From the NCBI GenBank assembly GCA_034008185.1, contig CM067082.1:87791684-87855683 (forward strand): a DNA stretch of 64,000 bases, written 5' to 3'. The position numbers were made by a program, and so were the translations under genes. This DNA is from Gorsachius magnificus (lineage: Eukaryota; Chordata; Aves; Pelecaniformes; Ardeidae). The notes beneath the pieces were generated by a model. The model searched no databases. It worked only from the letters and a program-made list of their open reading frames with translations, and was not told where the DNA came from. Positions 1 to 11,560 of the stretch are shown here, piece after piece; position 1 is the stretch's first letter, and each line of letters begins with the position of its first letter.

Positions 1-3000
1 ATAAGCTTAAAGAAAACAAAATGAATGCTGACATTACATTACAAGAGCTTAGGGCAAGTTGATCTCTGACTGTACGACAGATCATTTTAACCTTTGCAGT
101 CTTCTGGGCCTTTTTGATGCCACCTCATCATTACACTAACCTAGTTCATTCTCTCTCTTGAACTACGGTCACTTAGAATCATTCATCACAGAAACTTTAC
201 AGCAATGCCTTAGAGACTGCTGATACAACACTGTTGCTCTTAAAAGAAAAATTTTCAGAGCAATTTGCAGGGGAATTACACTGTTTCCAAACTGCAGTTT
301 TTGGCCACTTTTGTGTTTCCTGCTATTCTTTTTGGTGATTTTTTTTGATGTAGCAAACAAATTGAATTAGTCTTGAAAAATAAATTACAAATTGGGAGTT
401 TTCTGAGCTGTCCACAGAGTATTTGTTTCATCTTCCAGCATATGTTCCAAGTGCATCACCGGGACTGACACTAAGAAATAAGGTATTTGGCAGCTGCCAC
501 CAGAAAGTGGTGTCTGAATTGTAGTACTATTTTTGGATCTCAAGTCCTATTGCATAAAAATATTAGCAAAATCTTTTACAGATGACCAGTACATACTACT
601 GATCAGATAAAACTTTAAGACTTTTTTCATGCTAGCTTTTCTTCTAAACAGTTGATTTAATACTAAAAGCTAAGAGGATGTATTTTTATTTTATAAGTCT
701 CAAACTCATCTGCTATTCCTTTTTAAGCAGTGGAAACAAAAATCCTTGTTAAGAGAACTTTTAAACATTCACGTATATTAATTGGCTTTATTACACTGCT
801 GTACCACATGATATTTTCTGTCTTCCCTGAGCCCTGGATTATTTATCTCTCAGCTAAGAATTTCCGCAAAACCTTTTAAAACAATGTTACATTGGTTATT
901 GTACTAAAAGCTTAGAGTACAGCCATCTCAGTCTCCTAAAGGCCCCCTACACATCACATTATATCTCCCTATTCATCAGTGTTTAGCTAATGGATTTGAT
1001 TTTCTAGAAAACACAAGGTTTTGCTTGAAGAGTAACACACAGTTTTTCAGGTATTGTTCTGGTTACACTGAATCATGTTTAACATTTCATTTACAGTATT
1101 TACCAAAAAACCCCTACTCCTTCAAAACAGTTCAGGATCAAAACATAGAAAATAAACCCAATGTTTGGTGGGGAGAGGTAGATGACAGATTAGGCAAACA
1201 CAAATCTGTATCTGGTCTCTTAACTCTGGATATAAGCTTATGATTTAAAACATTATCATAGACTAAACATTGATAGACTTATGCTGGATGTAACTTTCGC
1301 CATACCTTTCTGATTCACCATCAGCAGAATTCAGTGAACTTACCCTATACGTGTCCTAACAAAAGTGCTTAGTGATGCTAAATAGTGATAAAAACATTAA
1401 AGATTCATTTCACCAAGAGCCATCTTAAACTCTCATTCTTGTGAGTTGCCATCTACAGATGGTGCCCAATACTGACTGGGACATCCATATAAGCTACCAC
1501 TCTGAAGGAAAAACACACTGCTGTGATAGAGCCTCACATTTTTAAACATAGCTCAATAGTCTATGTGTATTCACTCACAAACACACCAATATAGTTAAAG
1601 TAACTTGCATTAATACCCAGGATGTCTGTGGTAAAATACTGCAATGCAAAATAGGTAAACATATATTTTAAAATCAAAGAAAGCAAATAACAGAAAGTAA
1701 TCTTAAAAACATTTCCTAATAACAAGAAACCTACAATAGTGACTACTGTTAAGAATATCCTCCTTCAAGATGACATTCCTGTGCATGAAAAATAGGGTCA
1801 TTATGGAAGGAACTGGGGATGCTGTGATATGCATATCATGGATTAGAAAACCAGACAGTATAGATTGTGAATTTTACCCTTTCAAACATGAGTAGAAACA
1901 TGCTCCACGTTTCTTGTCCAGCTTGAGATGACTGAAGCTGGAAAGATCAAACAGTCAGAGTCTTGGTGAATCTGGCATCTTTCAGGTGTCTCATGCTGTG
2001 TACATGCAACTTGTGACTCACTTTGTGAAAGAGTGCTGGGATGGGAAGCACTTTCCAACCTCAGCCTGAGGTCTGGAGTACTAGCAGGGAACCCTGCCTT
2101 GTCTTTCTTTGCTCACACTGGAGAAAGCAGACAGAAATTTGCCTTCCGACCTTGTAGCTTATGAGCTTGAAAAACACTGCCTGGCTGTGCCCTAGACAAG
2201 TCTCTCCATCCCAGCTGTGGAAGCCTCACCAGGCTGCCACAGAATTGTCTGGGTTGTTGGCACCCCTGCTGCCAGCAGACCTGCCCCAAGGACCCCCCTT
2301 CTCTCCCCAGACCTCCTTTCTGGTGGCCTCTACAATCATGCTTCAACTTCAAAAGGGAACTTTTATCTAAGGAAATCCACCAGAGATGGACTCTGGTATT
2401 ACCCCAGACCTTTTCTAATTGCATTAAAGTGTTAGGATGGATAAAAATCTATCTTTAGAAGCAGAAAAACCAAGTACTCTTTTATGCAAATAGTTGGCCA
2501 AATACAAAAATACCAACTACCTTAAGAAGTACCAACAAATAAGTATGGGTCCTCTTAGTCTTTCACATTAAGCTCTGATAAACCTTGCTTACCTATTACA
2601 GAACTCCCCATTCCTCCAACTTTATCACCGGGTAAGACTTCAAAGGTCATCTAATATATCAACCATTCAAATATATACAGAAACAGTTCACATTAGCAGA
2701 AGTAATTCACAGCATACATATTTGCAAATAGCCTATATGATGAGATAACTATTTATTCTGTATGGTATTTAAAATTTTAAGAGGACTAAAATTAATAATA
2801 GGGGAAACATGTTCAGTCATTTCAGTTTGCATAATGATTCACCCATAAAAAAGAAAATAACCAAATTGAGTCAACAATTCTGTACAAAACATTATTTTGT
2901 CACAATGAACCCCTTGAGACAAAGATGTAAATATTCAGGCATTCCTAGATACAAGTGCATGGCAGAAAATAGTAGTGCTGTTAATATTTAAAATCAATGT

Positions 3001-3032
3001 AACTTCAGCTAAAATTCCTATTAATATAGACA
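1..3032. other. AT-rich non-genic stretch
   Basis: No gene is recognisable here. Open frames are at most about 100 codons; the longest pair (minus 2113-2424, plus 2161-2435) lie over each other in a locally GC-richer pocket at about 2040-2350, which is what low stop density gives by chance. No interspersed repeat family was recognised. The rest is AT-rich sequence without long simple repeats. Confidence 0.6.
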
Positions 3033-3118
3033 CAATAGGCCAGATCTTCAGCTGATGTAAATTGGTGTAGTCCCATAGAAGTATGTAGTTCTATGACAGT
3101 TGAGAATTTGCCTCAGAA
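3033..3118. repeat. Old amniote inverted-repeat element (decayed palindromic repeat)
   Basis: The left half (starting GGCCAGATCTTCAGCTG, followed by a TGTAAAT stretch) closely resembles an old palindromic interspersed repeat that I know from turtle, crocodile and bird DNA, in which a GGCCAGAT...CAGCTG...TGTAAAT arm is mirrored across a central CCATTGAAGTCAATGG-like core. The right half (CTATGACAGTTGAGAATTTGCC) is a degraded complement of the left. I cannot give the database family name. The decay fits a very old insertion. A repeat-library search would settle it. Confidence 0.5.
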
Positions 3119-3364
3119 AATTTGTATTGCTGTAGACAGTCTCACATTCAGAAGTTCAAGTAAAACTTTAGGACAGTCACTTTTACAAAACCAAAATTCA
3201 TCATAACTTAACTTTGCACTGATAGGTATTACAGATAGGCTAGAAATTGTTGGCAGAGTGAAATTATTCACAACTTTCATATCATAGCAGATAAAATAGT
3301 AAAGTAGTATTTGAGCAGGCCTTATAATCTTTTGCAAATAGGCTTTTGATCCCCAGAAATTAAA

Positions 3365-3578
3365 TGGGATTGATCACATCAATATTGAAGTGCCTCACAA
3401 ACCACACCGTTACAAAACATCTGAGGGGAGGAGTTATTATCTTTTTATGGGGAATAAAACAGATGTACAGAGAGAGGGATTTGTACAAAGTTACACTGAA
3501 GACTGTGGCATTAACAAGAAATGAACTAGAATTAGTTGGGTTCCCACCCCGAGTCTGAAACAGGAGCACAGCCCTCTG
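3365..3578 (-). mobile_element. MIR-like CORE-SINE relic, near full length
   Basis: Read on the minus strand, the segment follows the MIR plan: a region resembling the tRNA-unrelated core with a CCACAGTCTTCAGTGTAACTTTG block (equivalent to the 'tgtgaccttgggcaagtcactt' part), then CTCTCTGTACATCTGTTTTATTCC, then GATAATAACTCCTCCCCTCAGA, then a GTGGTTTGTGAGGCACTT tail equivalent to the MIR 3' end. MIR elements spread before the amniote radiation and survive as scattered relics in birds. It is non-coding and highly diverged. The ends are approximate. Recognition is by eye, without alignment scores. Confidence 0.65.
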
Positions 3579-6060
3579 CCTCCAGTGAAAGTTAAGTTCT
3601 TATTTCTTTATAATTTCCAGTGAATCTGTCATATTAATTAAGATAATTAATTAATAGAGCTAGCAGAGCAAAAGCTGCATATATAGGCCCTGATCCCATG
3701 CACTCTCACCACAGTGAGAGAGACTTTCATGGCTGGTTCCACATCCCCTCCCTTTTCAGAAGGAATTTGCACAAGTAATACTATTTTTCCTCCATTTATT
3801 GTCTTAATGAGTTAAAGAGTGACAAGACTAAATACCTGTTCCACCAAACACTGGTTTTCAACTCATGTTCTGTTGCCTATACCTAAGGTATCCACAAAAA
3901 GTAAGAGAAGCTAGTTAGTCTGTGCCATGGGGTAATTCACTTGCATGGACTTTTCAAAGGGTCTCTGAACATTAGCTGTCCACGAAGAAAATCAAACCAT
4001 TCCTGGGTGCCTTTTTGCTGCATGAGGATGCTCCGAGGAACATCTCTGGTCAGGGTTTTTGTGGGATCAGTGGGAACAAGCCACCCAGCTGGCCCTGAGG
4101 ACATGCAAGAAATCCCAGGGCCATCATCCTTCTGCACTCATCTCCTCACTCAGAGGGTCTTGCTCATTATGTGTTTAGCAAGAATTGTGATTTTAAACTC
4201 AAGTTTTTAACAGATGATTTTTTTAAAACTTTGTATCAATACTCTAATTGCAAAACAGGGGGTAAACTTAAAACAGAGAAACTCCTTGCTAAATGTGACA
4301 CCAGATGAAGAGAACAACGGGATAACTTTCCTCTCCAGTTCTTCACCAATAGTAGTCTCAGTGTATTCCTCACCATCCAGATGAATGGAACAAAACAGTA
4401 ATTTTTTATTTTAGGAACAGTGTTATAAAACACACAGGTTTAAAAAAAGGAAAGAAAAAAATCAAACTCCTACTCTGACAGTGACTGTATTTTTATTTTT
4501 GGCTGCTGTATCGGGAATTTTCAGCAGTAGCAATTCATATTTCTTCTCATTCTGTGACATAGAAAAGGCTTACAATTCTGTGAAATGTAATGTACAGGTT
4601 TAATAGGATTGTACTCTTGCCTAATGTCACAGTAACAAATAAATGCAATAGAGAATTGCTGACACAATAGAAAGCTGCTAGTTCAACACAAATGAGTCTC
4701 TAAATAAATCTGAAGTAATTTCTCTATACATCTTGGCTACTGCTTTAAGCTCTGCTTACAGTCAGGAGCTGGCATGGCATTAACAGGACAGGGGGGAGAA
4801 TCTTATAGCAACCTCCTCAGCGTGTTACCACATATTGCGTCTCAAGGAAAGAGTAACTTGATGGTTCAACTCCAAAACACCTTGTCTAGGCACAAACTCC
4901 CCTTGCGGCCCACATACTAAAAAGCACAGAAGGGCACATCCTGATCTAGTGGAAATGAGATTGTGAAGGGACACAGTGGTACGCCTGTGCACTTGGCACA
5001 CGCTCTGATTCAGAGGCATTTCAACACAGTTGGGCACCACATACCCTGTGTACAAGAAGTGAAAGCAACTCCTCACCTCCCCAGGCACCAGTGCTTAGCT
5101 CTTTCTGTCACCATTTCCTCTCAGCACAGGCCTTCTTCTGACTATCAGATCCAGTAACAATTATACCAGGGAAATACAGGATAGCCCTACCCCAAACTTT
5201 TTCCATCCTGCTCACGTTGAGCCTTTCCAATGTAAGATAGGATTATTCCTTTCCCACAACCAGCTTTAACATAACAACATGACTGCCAGAAAGACCACTC
5301 AAGGGGAAAACATAACATGCAGCTGACAGACTGTATTGCATTGTAGGAGACCATGAGAGCACCCTATCTTAAGTAAAAATAAGGAGCAAACCACCAAAAA
5401 TCAACAGTGAAACACCTTTCCCTCTATCAGTAGGTTTCTCAATCTCTTTTTCCCATTAGTCCCATATGGGATACAGTTTTAAGTAGTGTGTAACCTTAAG
5501 CAAATAGTATACTATAATATTTTTCATTTCAAGGTATCAGCACTCTATCCACCCAAGTCACTCAAAATACCATACTAACAGCACAGGTAGAAATCACCTT
5601 TTCTTTTTCAACATGCACAAGCGCTCATTAAACAAGATGGTGAGTAACCCTTGTTATAAAGGATATGTAGGCAAGCCAGGAAGAACTGGCATTTTATTCA
5701 GGCCAAGTCAATAGCTTACACACACACTGGATGGTTTGTTCGAGTTATTTTATTATAAACTATACCATATAGCCATAGATTTTTTTCCTGATACCTAAAA
5801 GTATTATTATTGTTCTCATCACAAGAATCCTCTTATTTTCCACTGTCATGACTTTCCTTCTGGCTAAGGCCAACCCTTCACAGACACCCACCCAGCTGCT
5901 CTCTCACTCCCCCTCATCAACAGGACAGAGGGGAGAAATTAAGATGGAAAAGCTCAGGGGTCAAAGTAAAGATGGGGAGATCACACACCCATTACCCTCA
6001 TGGGCAAAACAGACTTGACTTGGGGAGAGTTAATTTTATTTACTGCCAACTAAAATAGAG
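3579..6060. other. AT-rich non-genic stretch
   Basis: No gene is recognisable. Short overlapping open frames on both strands at 3937-4210 and 4825-5157 (up to 89 codons) are unrelated to anything I know and are probably chance. There is a TTAATTAA-type AT-rich patch at about 3632-3657. No repeat family was identified. Confidence 0.55.
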
Positions 6061-6620
6061 TCAGACAGTGAGAAACAAAGACCTCCAAAAAGTAAAATAC
6101 CATCAACCTCCTACCTTCTTTCTTACCTTCATGCCTTTAGTTCCCAGCTCCACCTGTCCCACCAAGGTCTCTCCAGGCACTGCAGGGGACTCTGCTCTCA
6201 CACTGGGAGCACATCTACCTCTTCCTTCTCCTACCTCCACACTGATAAAGCTACCACTCACATTTCTCCTTCTTCCCTTAATAATCATAGAATGTTGTGC
6301 CCTTTCTTAAATAGGCTTCCCCAGAGGCACCCCACCCATAGCTGAGGGGCTCAGCTGTGCCCTGCAGTGGGGCCAGCAGAGCCACCTGTGTCCAGTGCAG
6401 GGCAGCCCCAGCCTCTTCTCATGGTGGCCACCCCACAGCCCCCAGACACCCCCACCCCATCTCTCATGACTATCTGTAGCAACAGAAATCAAGAGGCAAT
6501 TGCACAGGGAGACCATAAGGTGCTTGCCGCTGTGCAGACACAGTGGGGTTTTTGGGGAGGGGAGATGACAAGTACTTCTGAGCCAGGTGCTCAGCTGGTG
6601 TAAATGAGCACCTTTCTCAC
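6061..6620. other. GC-richer, C/CA-rich pocket without a gene
   Basis: Composition changes sharply to C-rich sequence, with CCCCAG and CACCCC runs at about 6310-6460, so open frames appear in several phases on both strands (longest about 80 codons). None has a recognisable product. It may be an old local insertion or simply low-complexity GC-rich DNA. No CpG clustering was seen, which argues against a CpG-island promoter. Confidence 0.45.
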
Positions 6621-9355
6621 CTCACTTGCAGCAACTGGCCATGATTTCAGAGATTTCCAAGGGGCTAAACTCATTCACATGGGCTTCAGCTGCCATCCAA
6701 GTCTTAATTAGAAGACTAAGCTGTATGACACTCTACAGCAAAACCTGGAATAGCTGTACTGGGGTTGAAAACCACTTTTTAGTGATCTCCAATGATCTGC
6801 TTTCACTTAACGGCCATTACCCAATGTGACATGTAAGGAATAAGGAGCAGCATGAGGACCTGGTCGTTGCAGTGTTTATGGACAATCTCCCTGGGTGGTT
6901 TGATTAGCTGAGGAGCAGATGCTATTTTTCCCCACTTTCTTGATCTATTTTTGTTTGGAAAATTTGAAGCTGATTGCACATATGCTTAAAGTTTAGGTAT
7001 GCAGATTTGGAAAAATCTAAACAAGTAAATGCATTTCATGAATATTACCAAGTAGGCACCAAATATTTATTCTAACCATTGGATTTCCATGCACGAATGT
7101 TTAGCTGATGCAAACAAAGGGACTCAATTGGTCAAATCTTCTTTAGGTTATGCAAGGAGTTTGTCTTTGTTTCTGTCCTGGTTTAATTATCTTCCTTGGT
7201 CCAGATGCCTTCACTGAGCTGCATCTGCAAAATGTTTCTCAGCTGAGGTATGAGTAAATCCTTCCTGTGATTTGACCCCATGGCCAAGAACCAGAGGAGC
7301 TGAACACCTGCACTGCTCTTCCTGCAGGAAGAGTTGTGAGTGCTCAGCACCCTACGCTGTTTTAGAGGCGTTTTTGCATACCTCAGTGCTGCAAAATTTC
7401 TCTGCAGAAGAAACTCCTTATGGACCGTTTCTCAGCACACAATGTATACACACATGTGCCCCCGGTCGTTCATGGGGTGAGACCAGAAGGGGTATGATTT
7501 TAATGCTCCTTGCAGGAATGGATGAGCAAGGCATCTGAGAGGACTTTGTAGGCCTGAGCCTCCACAGAGGGCAGCAACCAGAAGGAGGGGAACCTTTAGT
7601 AAGGAGAACCAAAGGGCACCCTATGGCATGTTAACACCCAGTGAGACCAAAGCAATTATTTCTCACTGCATCTGCATTTTCCAGAGGACAAACATTAGGC
7701 CCCTCAGGAGGCAAGGCAAAGTGCGATGAGGGATCACAATCCATCACAAAAGTATCAGAGCTGGCTTGTCAGAGAGCTTCTCAAGGTCATCTCTAATTCT
7801 GAGTCACCATTTAGTGTGACTCAAGGGTCTATCATTTCCATTGCAGAGATGAGTGCACAGAGCCCATATTTTGATGCCAGGAGGCAGCTACTCTTCCTCC
7901 ATAACAGTCTTTTTATTCTAGAGGGAAAGGAGTGAGAGGCGGAAGGGCAAGAATATTCCATTTTATATTTTTGATTTAATTAATCATTCTGATATGAAAA
8001 TATTAAGAATGTATTTTTGTACATATTCCACATTGGACCAGGAAATAAAAAGGTACATATTTTGTTTCTGTATAAGTTTTTTACTTTGGTATCTCTTGAT
8101 TAGCCAAGTAGAAGCAGCTACATTTCATTTCTTCCTGTGCTGAGTGCGCTGACCTGAGCATGTATATCTTTCCAACTCTATCTGTACTGGAGTTCACACT
8201 GAGGAACTGATGTCAGAAATGTTGGCAACAGTTATATATTTTTAAGGCTGGTACAAGTGACCTATCTAGAGAAGTAAATCACACTTCAAGAGAATAATTA
8301 TTAAACAGGAATCTTCATTAGTAAGAAGGAGAATAACAGCAAATAGGAAAGTAGAATATTGAGCAAAACAAAGAGAATTTGACCAAAACTGAAAATTTCC
8401 ATTAAAAATTTATCAATTTTCATTATGTTTTCACTCAGGAGTGTCTACATAAAAGGTGGCCTTGTGGCCAGCCACAGTCACTCTTTCTTTCAGAATGACC
8501 TCTTTCCCTGGTGAGAACTGTAAATGGTAGGTTAACCTCAGCCTTTCATGCTCGCCTGCTGACTTTGCTCCCCAGCCAGACTATGCACCTTGACATACCA
8601 CATCCCATGCACCAACCATGGTGCACTGCATGTTTGTCGCACTGGTATTTCCAAATTGAAGTACTTTTTCATTTTGATGGGTCAAACTTTTGTTTCCGGT
8701 GGATAATTAATCTTTTTTTTTTTCTCTCAGCTTTCAGGGGGAAAATACCAAAGCAGTAACTGGAGATTCTCTAATATGATCTGTTTTCATAACAATGAAC
8801 TAACCAAAAGGAAGAAACTCTTTACAGATATAGACATAATGAGATGCGTTTTAGTTGTTACTAATGGGCTGTCCAATGTGATGTAGACTTCTATGAGATT
8901 AAGTGTAATCATGGCATTTGTTGTGTTGTTAATATTAATAGACATCACTCAGAGACTTCAGAACTCAGAAGGAACATTTGTGTCCATGGTCTTCTGCTGC
9001 CTGTGTGGCTGAGATCTGCTGACCGAATTACACAAAGTGAACTTGAAATGAGAAAGTAATTCCTCATAAATTCAGTGTGTCAGACAAGTTTTATGATTGG
9101 AGGGAAGGAGCTTGTTTGCTTATCTTGCACGGAGCCAACCATTTTCTGATCATCCACTGGTGGATATTTTTGCCTTCATGTCTGTAACTTTCTTTTCCTT
9201 TTTCAAAATGCATCCTTACAGAAAAACCTGCTGCTTCTCCTAATACTTTTGAATGCAGTCTGCTATAGCCAGGATGGCATTATATAGTTTACCCAGATGG
9301 TCTGAATAATACTGAATGATTCCAGCCACTCTAATTACAAACAATTTTGTTATAG
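6621..9355. other. Non-genic stretch with a splice-acceptor-like tract near 8.73 kb
   Basis: No gene is recognised. An 11-T tract followed by CTCTCAG ends at 8730 and looks like a splice acceptor, but no good donor or meaningful open frame follows, so I do not call an exon. Between 7270 and 7620 open frames lie on both strands without a recognisable product. The AT-rich patch at about 7960-8060 is unremarkable. Confidence 0.5.
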
Positions 9356-9419
9356 ATGTTGTTTTGTTTAAAAAAAACCCTAACTCATACCACTGATTTT
9401 TCTTTTTTTTTCACTTCAG

Positions 9420-9464
9420 AAATAGGCTTAGTGAAAATTGGGACAAGAATTTTAAAAGCAACAA
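9420..9464 (+). other. Possible 45-nt cryptic exon or splice-acceptor decoy
   Basis: A CTAAC branch-like site (9380-9384), a T-rich tract and CACTTCAG ending at 9419 form a good acceptor. A CAA|GTAAAT donor-like site follows at 9465. The 45-nt interval is an exact multiple of three and open in one frame (IGLVKIGTRILKA in part). No protein is recognised and the donor is mediocre, so this may well be chance. RNA-seq junction reads would decide. Confidence 0.15.
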
Positions 9465-10151
9465 GTAAATGTGGGTGCACAGCAATACCGCAAATAAAGA
9501 GGTGGTGTTCATCATCCTCAGAGAATCTGCTCTCCTGGAGGCATCCTGACTGGGCAAACTTTTGAGATCATGGTTTAACATCATCAGACAATGGTTTAAA
9601 ATTGTGGTTTATGTGTGACAACGCAGTAAACAGCTATCTGGTGTGCCTACCCTGTTCTATGTTACACATACTTAAGGCTAAAAAATTACTCAATTTTTCA
9701 ATAAAAATGAAAATCTGCTATTTCTTGCAAAAGGTTCCTTTTTTACTTTTTTTTAAACTAGAGATTTCAATTTGGAAATATCTGGGGTACTGATATTTCA
9801 GACTTCATTTCCCATGGGGAACCAATGGATTCCATAATTCATTGCAGCAGCTCAGCAAGAGGTGAAAACTATATGCGATGTAATCTGTTTAGGGAGAATC
9901 ACGCAGCAAGAACAATGGTGGGATAAAGATCCAAAATATAACTCCCATGAGCATTGTGGAAGTATTTTTCAAATAAAAATGTTCAGTTTTCAATTTTTGG
10001 TGAAGAGGCAACGTATTCTAAAGAACAGCTGCCTACTTCAATCCAGCCTGGTTAACTCCTGTGTAACTGTGACGGTAGATACAGACACCAGCTCGTTTAT
10101 CTGTGTTATGTCTGCATATACTAACATGACTTGTATTTTTTTTTTCCGCAG

Positions 10152-10210
10152 CGCTGTGGCAGACTATGGCGCTTACGAAACATGTATCTTGTTAGCTGAT
10201 ATGAAACGTG
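10152..10210 (+). other. Candidate 59-nt exon with canonical branch site and acceptor
   Basis: Upstream is a perfect TACTAAC branch consensus (10119-10125, branch A at 10124), then an unbroken T tract, then CCGCAG ending at 10151, 27 nt from the branch A, which is ideal spacing. The following 59 nt contain three CpGs in an otherwise AT-rich region and end before GTAGGA (10211), a moderate donor. One frame is open (AVADYGAYETCILLADMKRG) and remains open to a stop just before 10237. I recognise no protein. It could be an exon of a non-coding RNA, an alternative micro-exon, or a decoy. Confidence 0.25.
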
Positions 10211-10384
10211 GTAGGAAAGACATAAAACTCCACTAAATTCTCCAACCTACTACTGCACTGTTGGTGGCTTAATAGTAGTAAACGGAGGTCAGCATTAAAG
10301 TCTATCTGATTTCATTTTCCACTTACCACATATTCTGTACATCAATCATGGACTATGAGACTCCATGGCCCCGTCCACAGGAGG

Positions 10385-10570
10385 AAGGGTGACTTCATAG
10401 TTAGGGCATTAGGCTTGAGTTTAAGAGATTTGGGTTCAATTTCCAGCTCTCCTATGGAATCTTGGGCAAATTATTTAATCTGTCAGTTCCTATCCCCCAA
10501 CTGGGAAGACGATAATACTTCTTTCGTCACTCCTGTGGTTTATTCACTTAAAAAGCACTTAAGGGCAGGA
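10385..10570 (+). mobile_element. MIR-like CORE-SINE relic, near full length
   Basis: The order of blocks matches MIR on the plus strand: TAGTTAGGGCATTAGGCTTGAG (tRNA-like head, A-box region), GGGTTCAATTTCCAGCTCT (B-box region), ATCTTGGGCAAATTATTTAATCTGTCAGTTCC (the CORE), then GACGATAATACTT and a tail with CACTTAAAAAGCACTT. It is clearly diverged and has no coding capacity. Together with the minus-strand copy near 3.4 kb it shows that pre-amniote repeats survive in this window. Ends are approximate because the right tail decays gradually. Confidence 0.75.
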
Positions 10571-10929
10571 GCTGCCCTACAGCGGATGCCTGTGCACAGG
10601 GCTCAGCACTGCAGAAATCCAACCCTGCTTCAGGAACCACTGCAAGACCACAATAATAGCAACAATAACCTATTTCCAGCGATATAAATACACATGCAGG
10701 TTGGCTCGAGCATGCACTTAAGCCATTGTGGAAGGCAGGCCCGTGAGCAGAAGAGGCATAGGCAGCGCCTTTGACGAACTCGCAAGCCAGCCGTAGCTGT
10801 GAGATGAGTCGTGCCCCACTTTAGCCTTTTGCAGCAGCAGGGTGGTGCTACCTGGCACCTGCAGGCTTGTGAAGCCTCGCTGCCTGAGATCTTCACCCGT
10901 TATTCGGAGAGCACTTGACTGACAGGAGC
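10571..10929. other. Non-genic stretch between MIR relic and CpG-richer block
   Basis: No gene or repeat is recognised. Open frames on both strands (plus part of 10355-10687, minus 10630-10896) overlap and match nothing known. The former begins inside the MIR relic, which argues against it being coding. Confidence 0.5.
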
Positions 10930-11560
10930 TGAGCAGTGTTTCACCCTGTGGGGCTTGTGACAGCCACAGTGTCTGTCAACACATTCTATCAATCTCTGCT
11001 TATGCAGACAATTTTTTTTTTCCTTTTTCCTTTCTCTCTCCCTTTTTTTTTCCTGATGTATTCATCACTAGGCTGCAGACACCTAGTTAATCCATTTAGA
11101 ACCTATCAGCTCTGTTCATCGGCTCATAAACCCATTACCTCGGAGGCGCTGTGCTCAGGGACACAGGTGCCAGACCAGTGCACAAAACCCAATTGAGTTA
11201 TGTAGCAGGCAGCAAGGCCCTTGGATTCATGATTCCGCCTGCATGGGGAATTGCACGCGTTATGTGGCAGCAGCCACTTTATTAAATATCGATTTAAATC
11301 ACAGCCTTTAATCAAATCTGATAGAAGACCTTTCTCACCTCCTGTCTCTCCTCCCCATCCCCCCACATGCCTTCTCCATGCTCCCCCCTTTCCCCCAGCC
11401 CTCCCCAGTCCCCTCCTGTCTCAAACGGGTCCGCCTGATGACAGCGAAGCTCAGGAATGAATAGTTAGCAAGTAGTTCAACGGCAAACCCTTATCAACAG
11501 TAATGAGGCATTTGCGATAATCGAGTGATGAAATGTAAATGGGCAGTAATGAGCACAATT
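10930..11560. promoter_or_regulatory. Candidate conserved non-coding element (enhancer-like)
   Basis: The segment is free of interspersed repeats and holds a dense series of factor-site-like words: TATCGATT (11287-11294; its complement fits the ONECUT consensus), TTAATCAAAT, TGTAAAT and several CpGs. A C-rich pyrimidine tract (about 11337-11421) lies inside it. No open frame of interest is present. Conservation cannot be seen from one sequence; the call rests on composition and style only. Comparison with chicken, turtle and mammal genomes would test it. Confidence 0.35.
11337..11421. repeat. C-rich polypyrimidine tract
   Basis: An 85-bp run almost entirely of C and T, with repeated CCCC blocks. 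The opposite strand has several GGG runs and could form G-quadruplex structure. Low-complexity sequence; it creates the apparent proline-rich open frame at this position. Confidence 0.75.

Noticed and set aside
7790..7900. Possible MIR-like fragment
   Set aside because: Isolated word similarities without the ordered MIR blocks.
8713..8760. Strong T-tract and CTCTCAG acceptor-like sequence
   Set aside because: No convincing donor follows and the frame ends at once. Kept only as a remark in the region entry.
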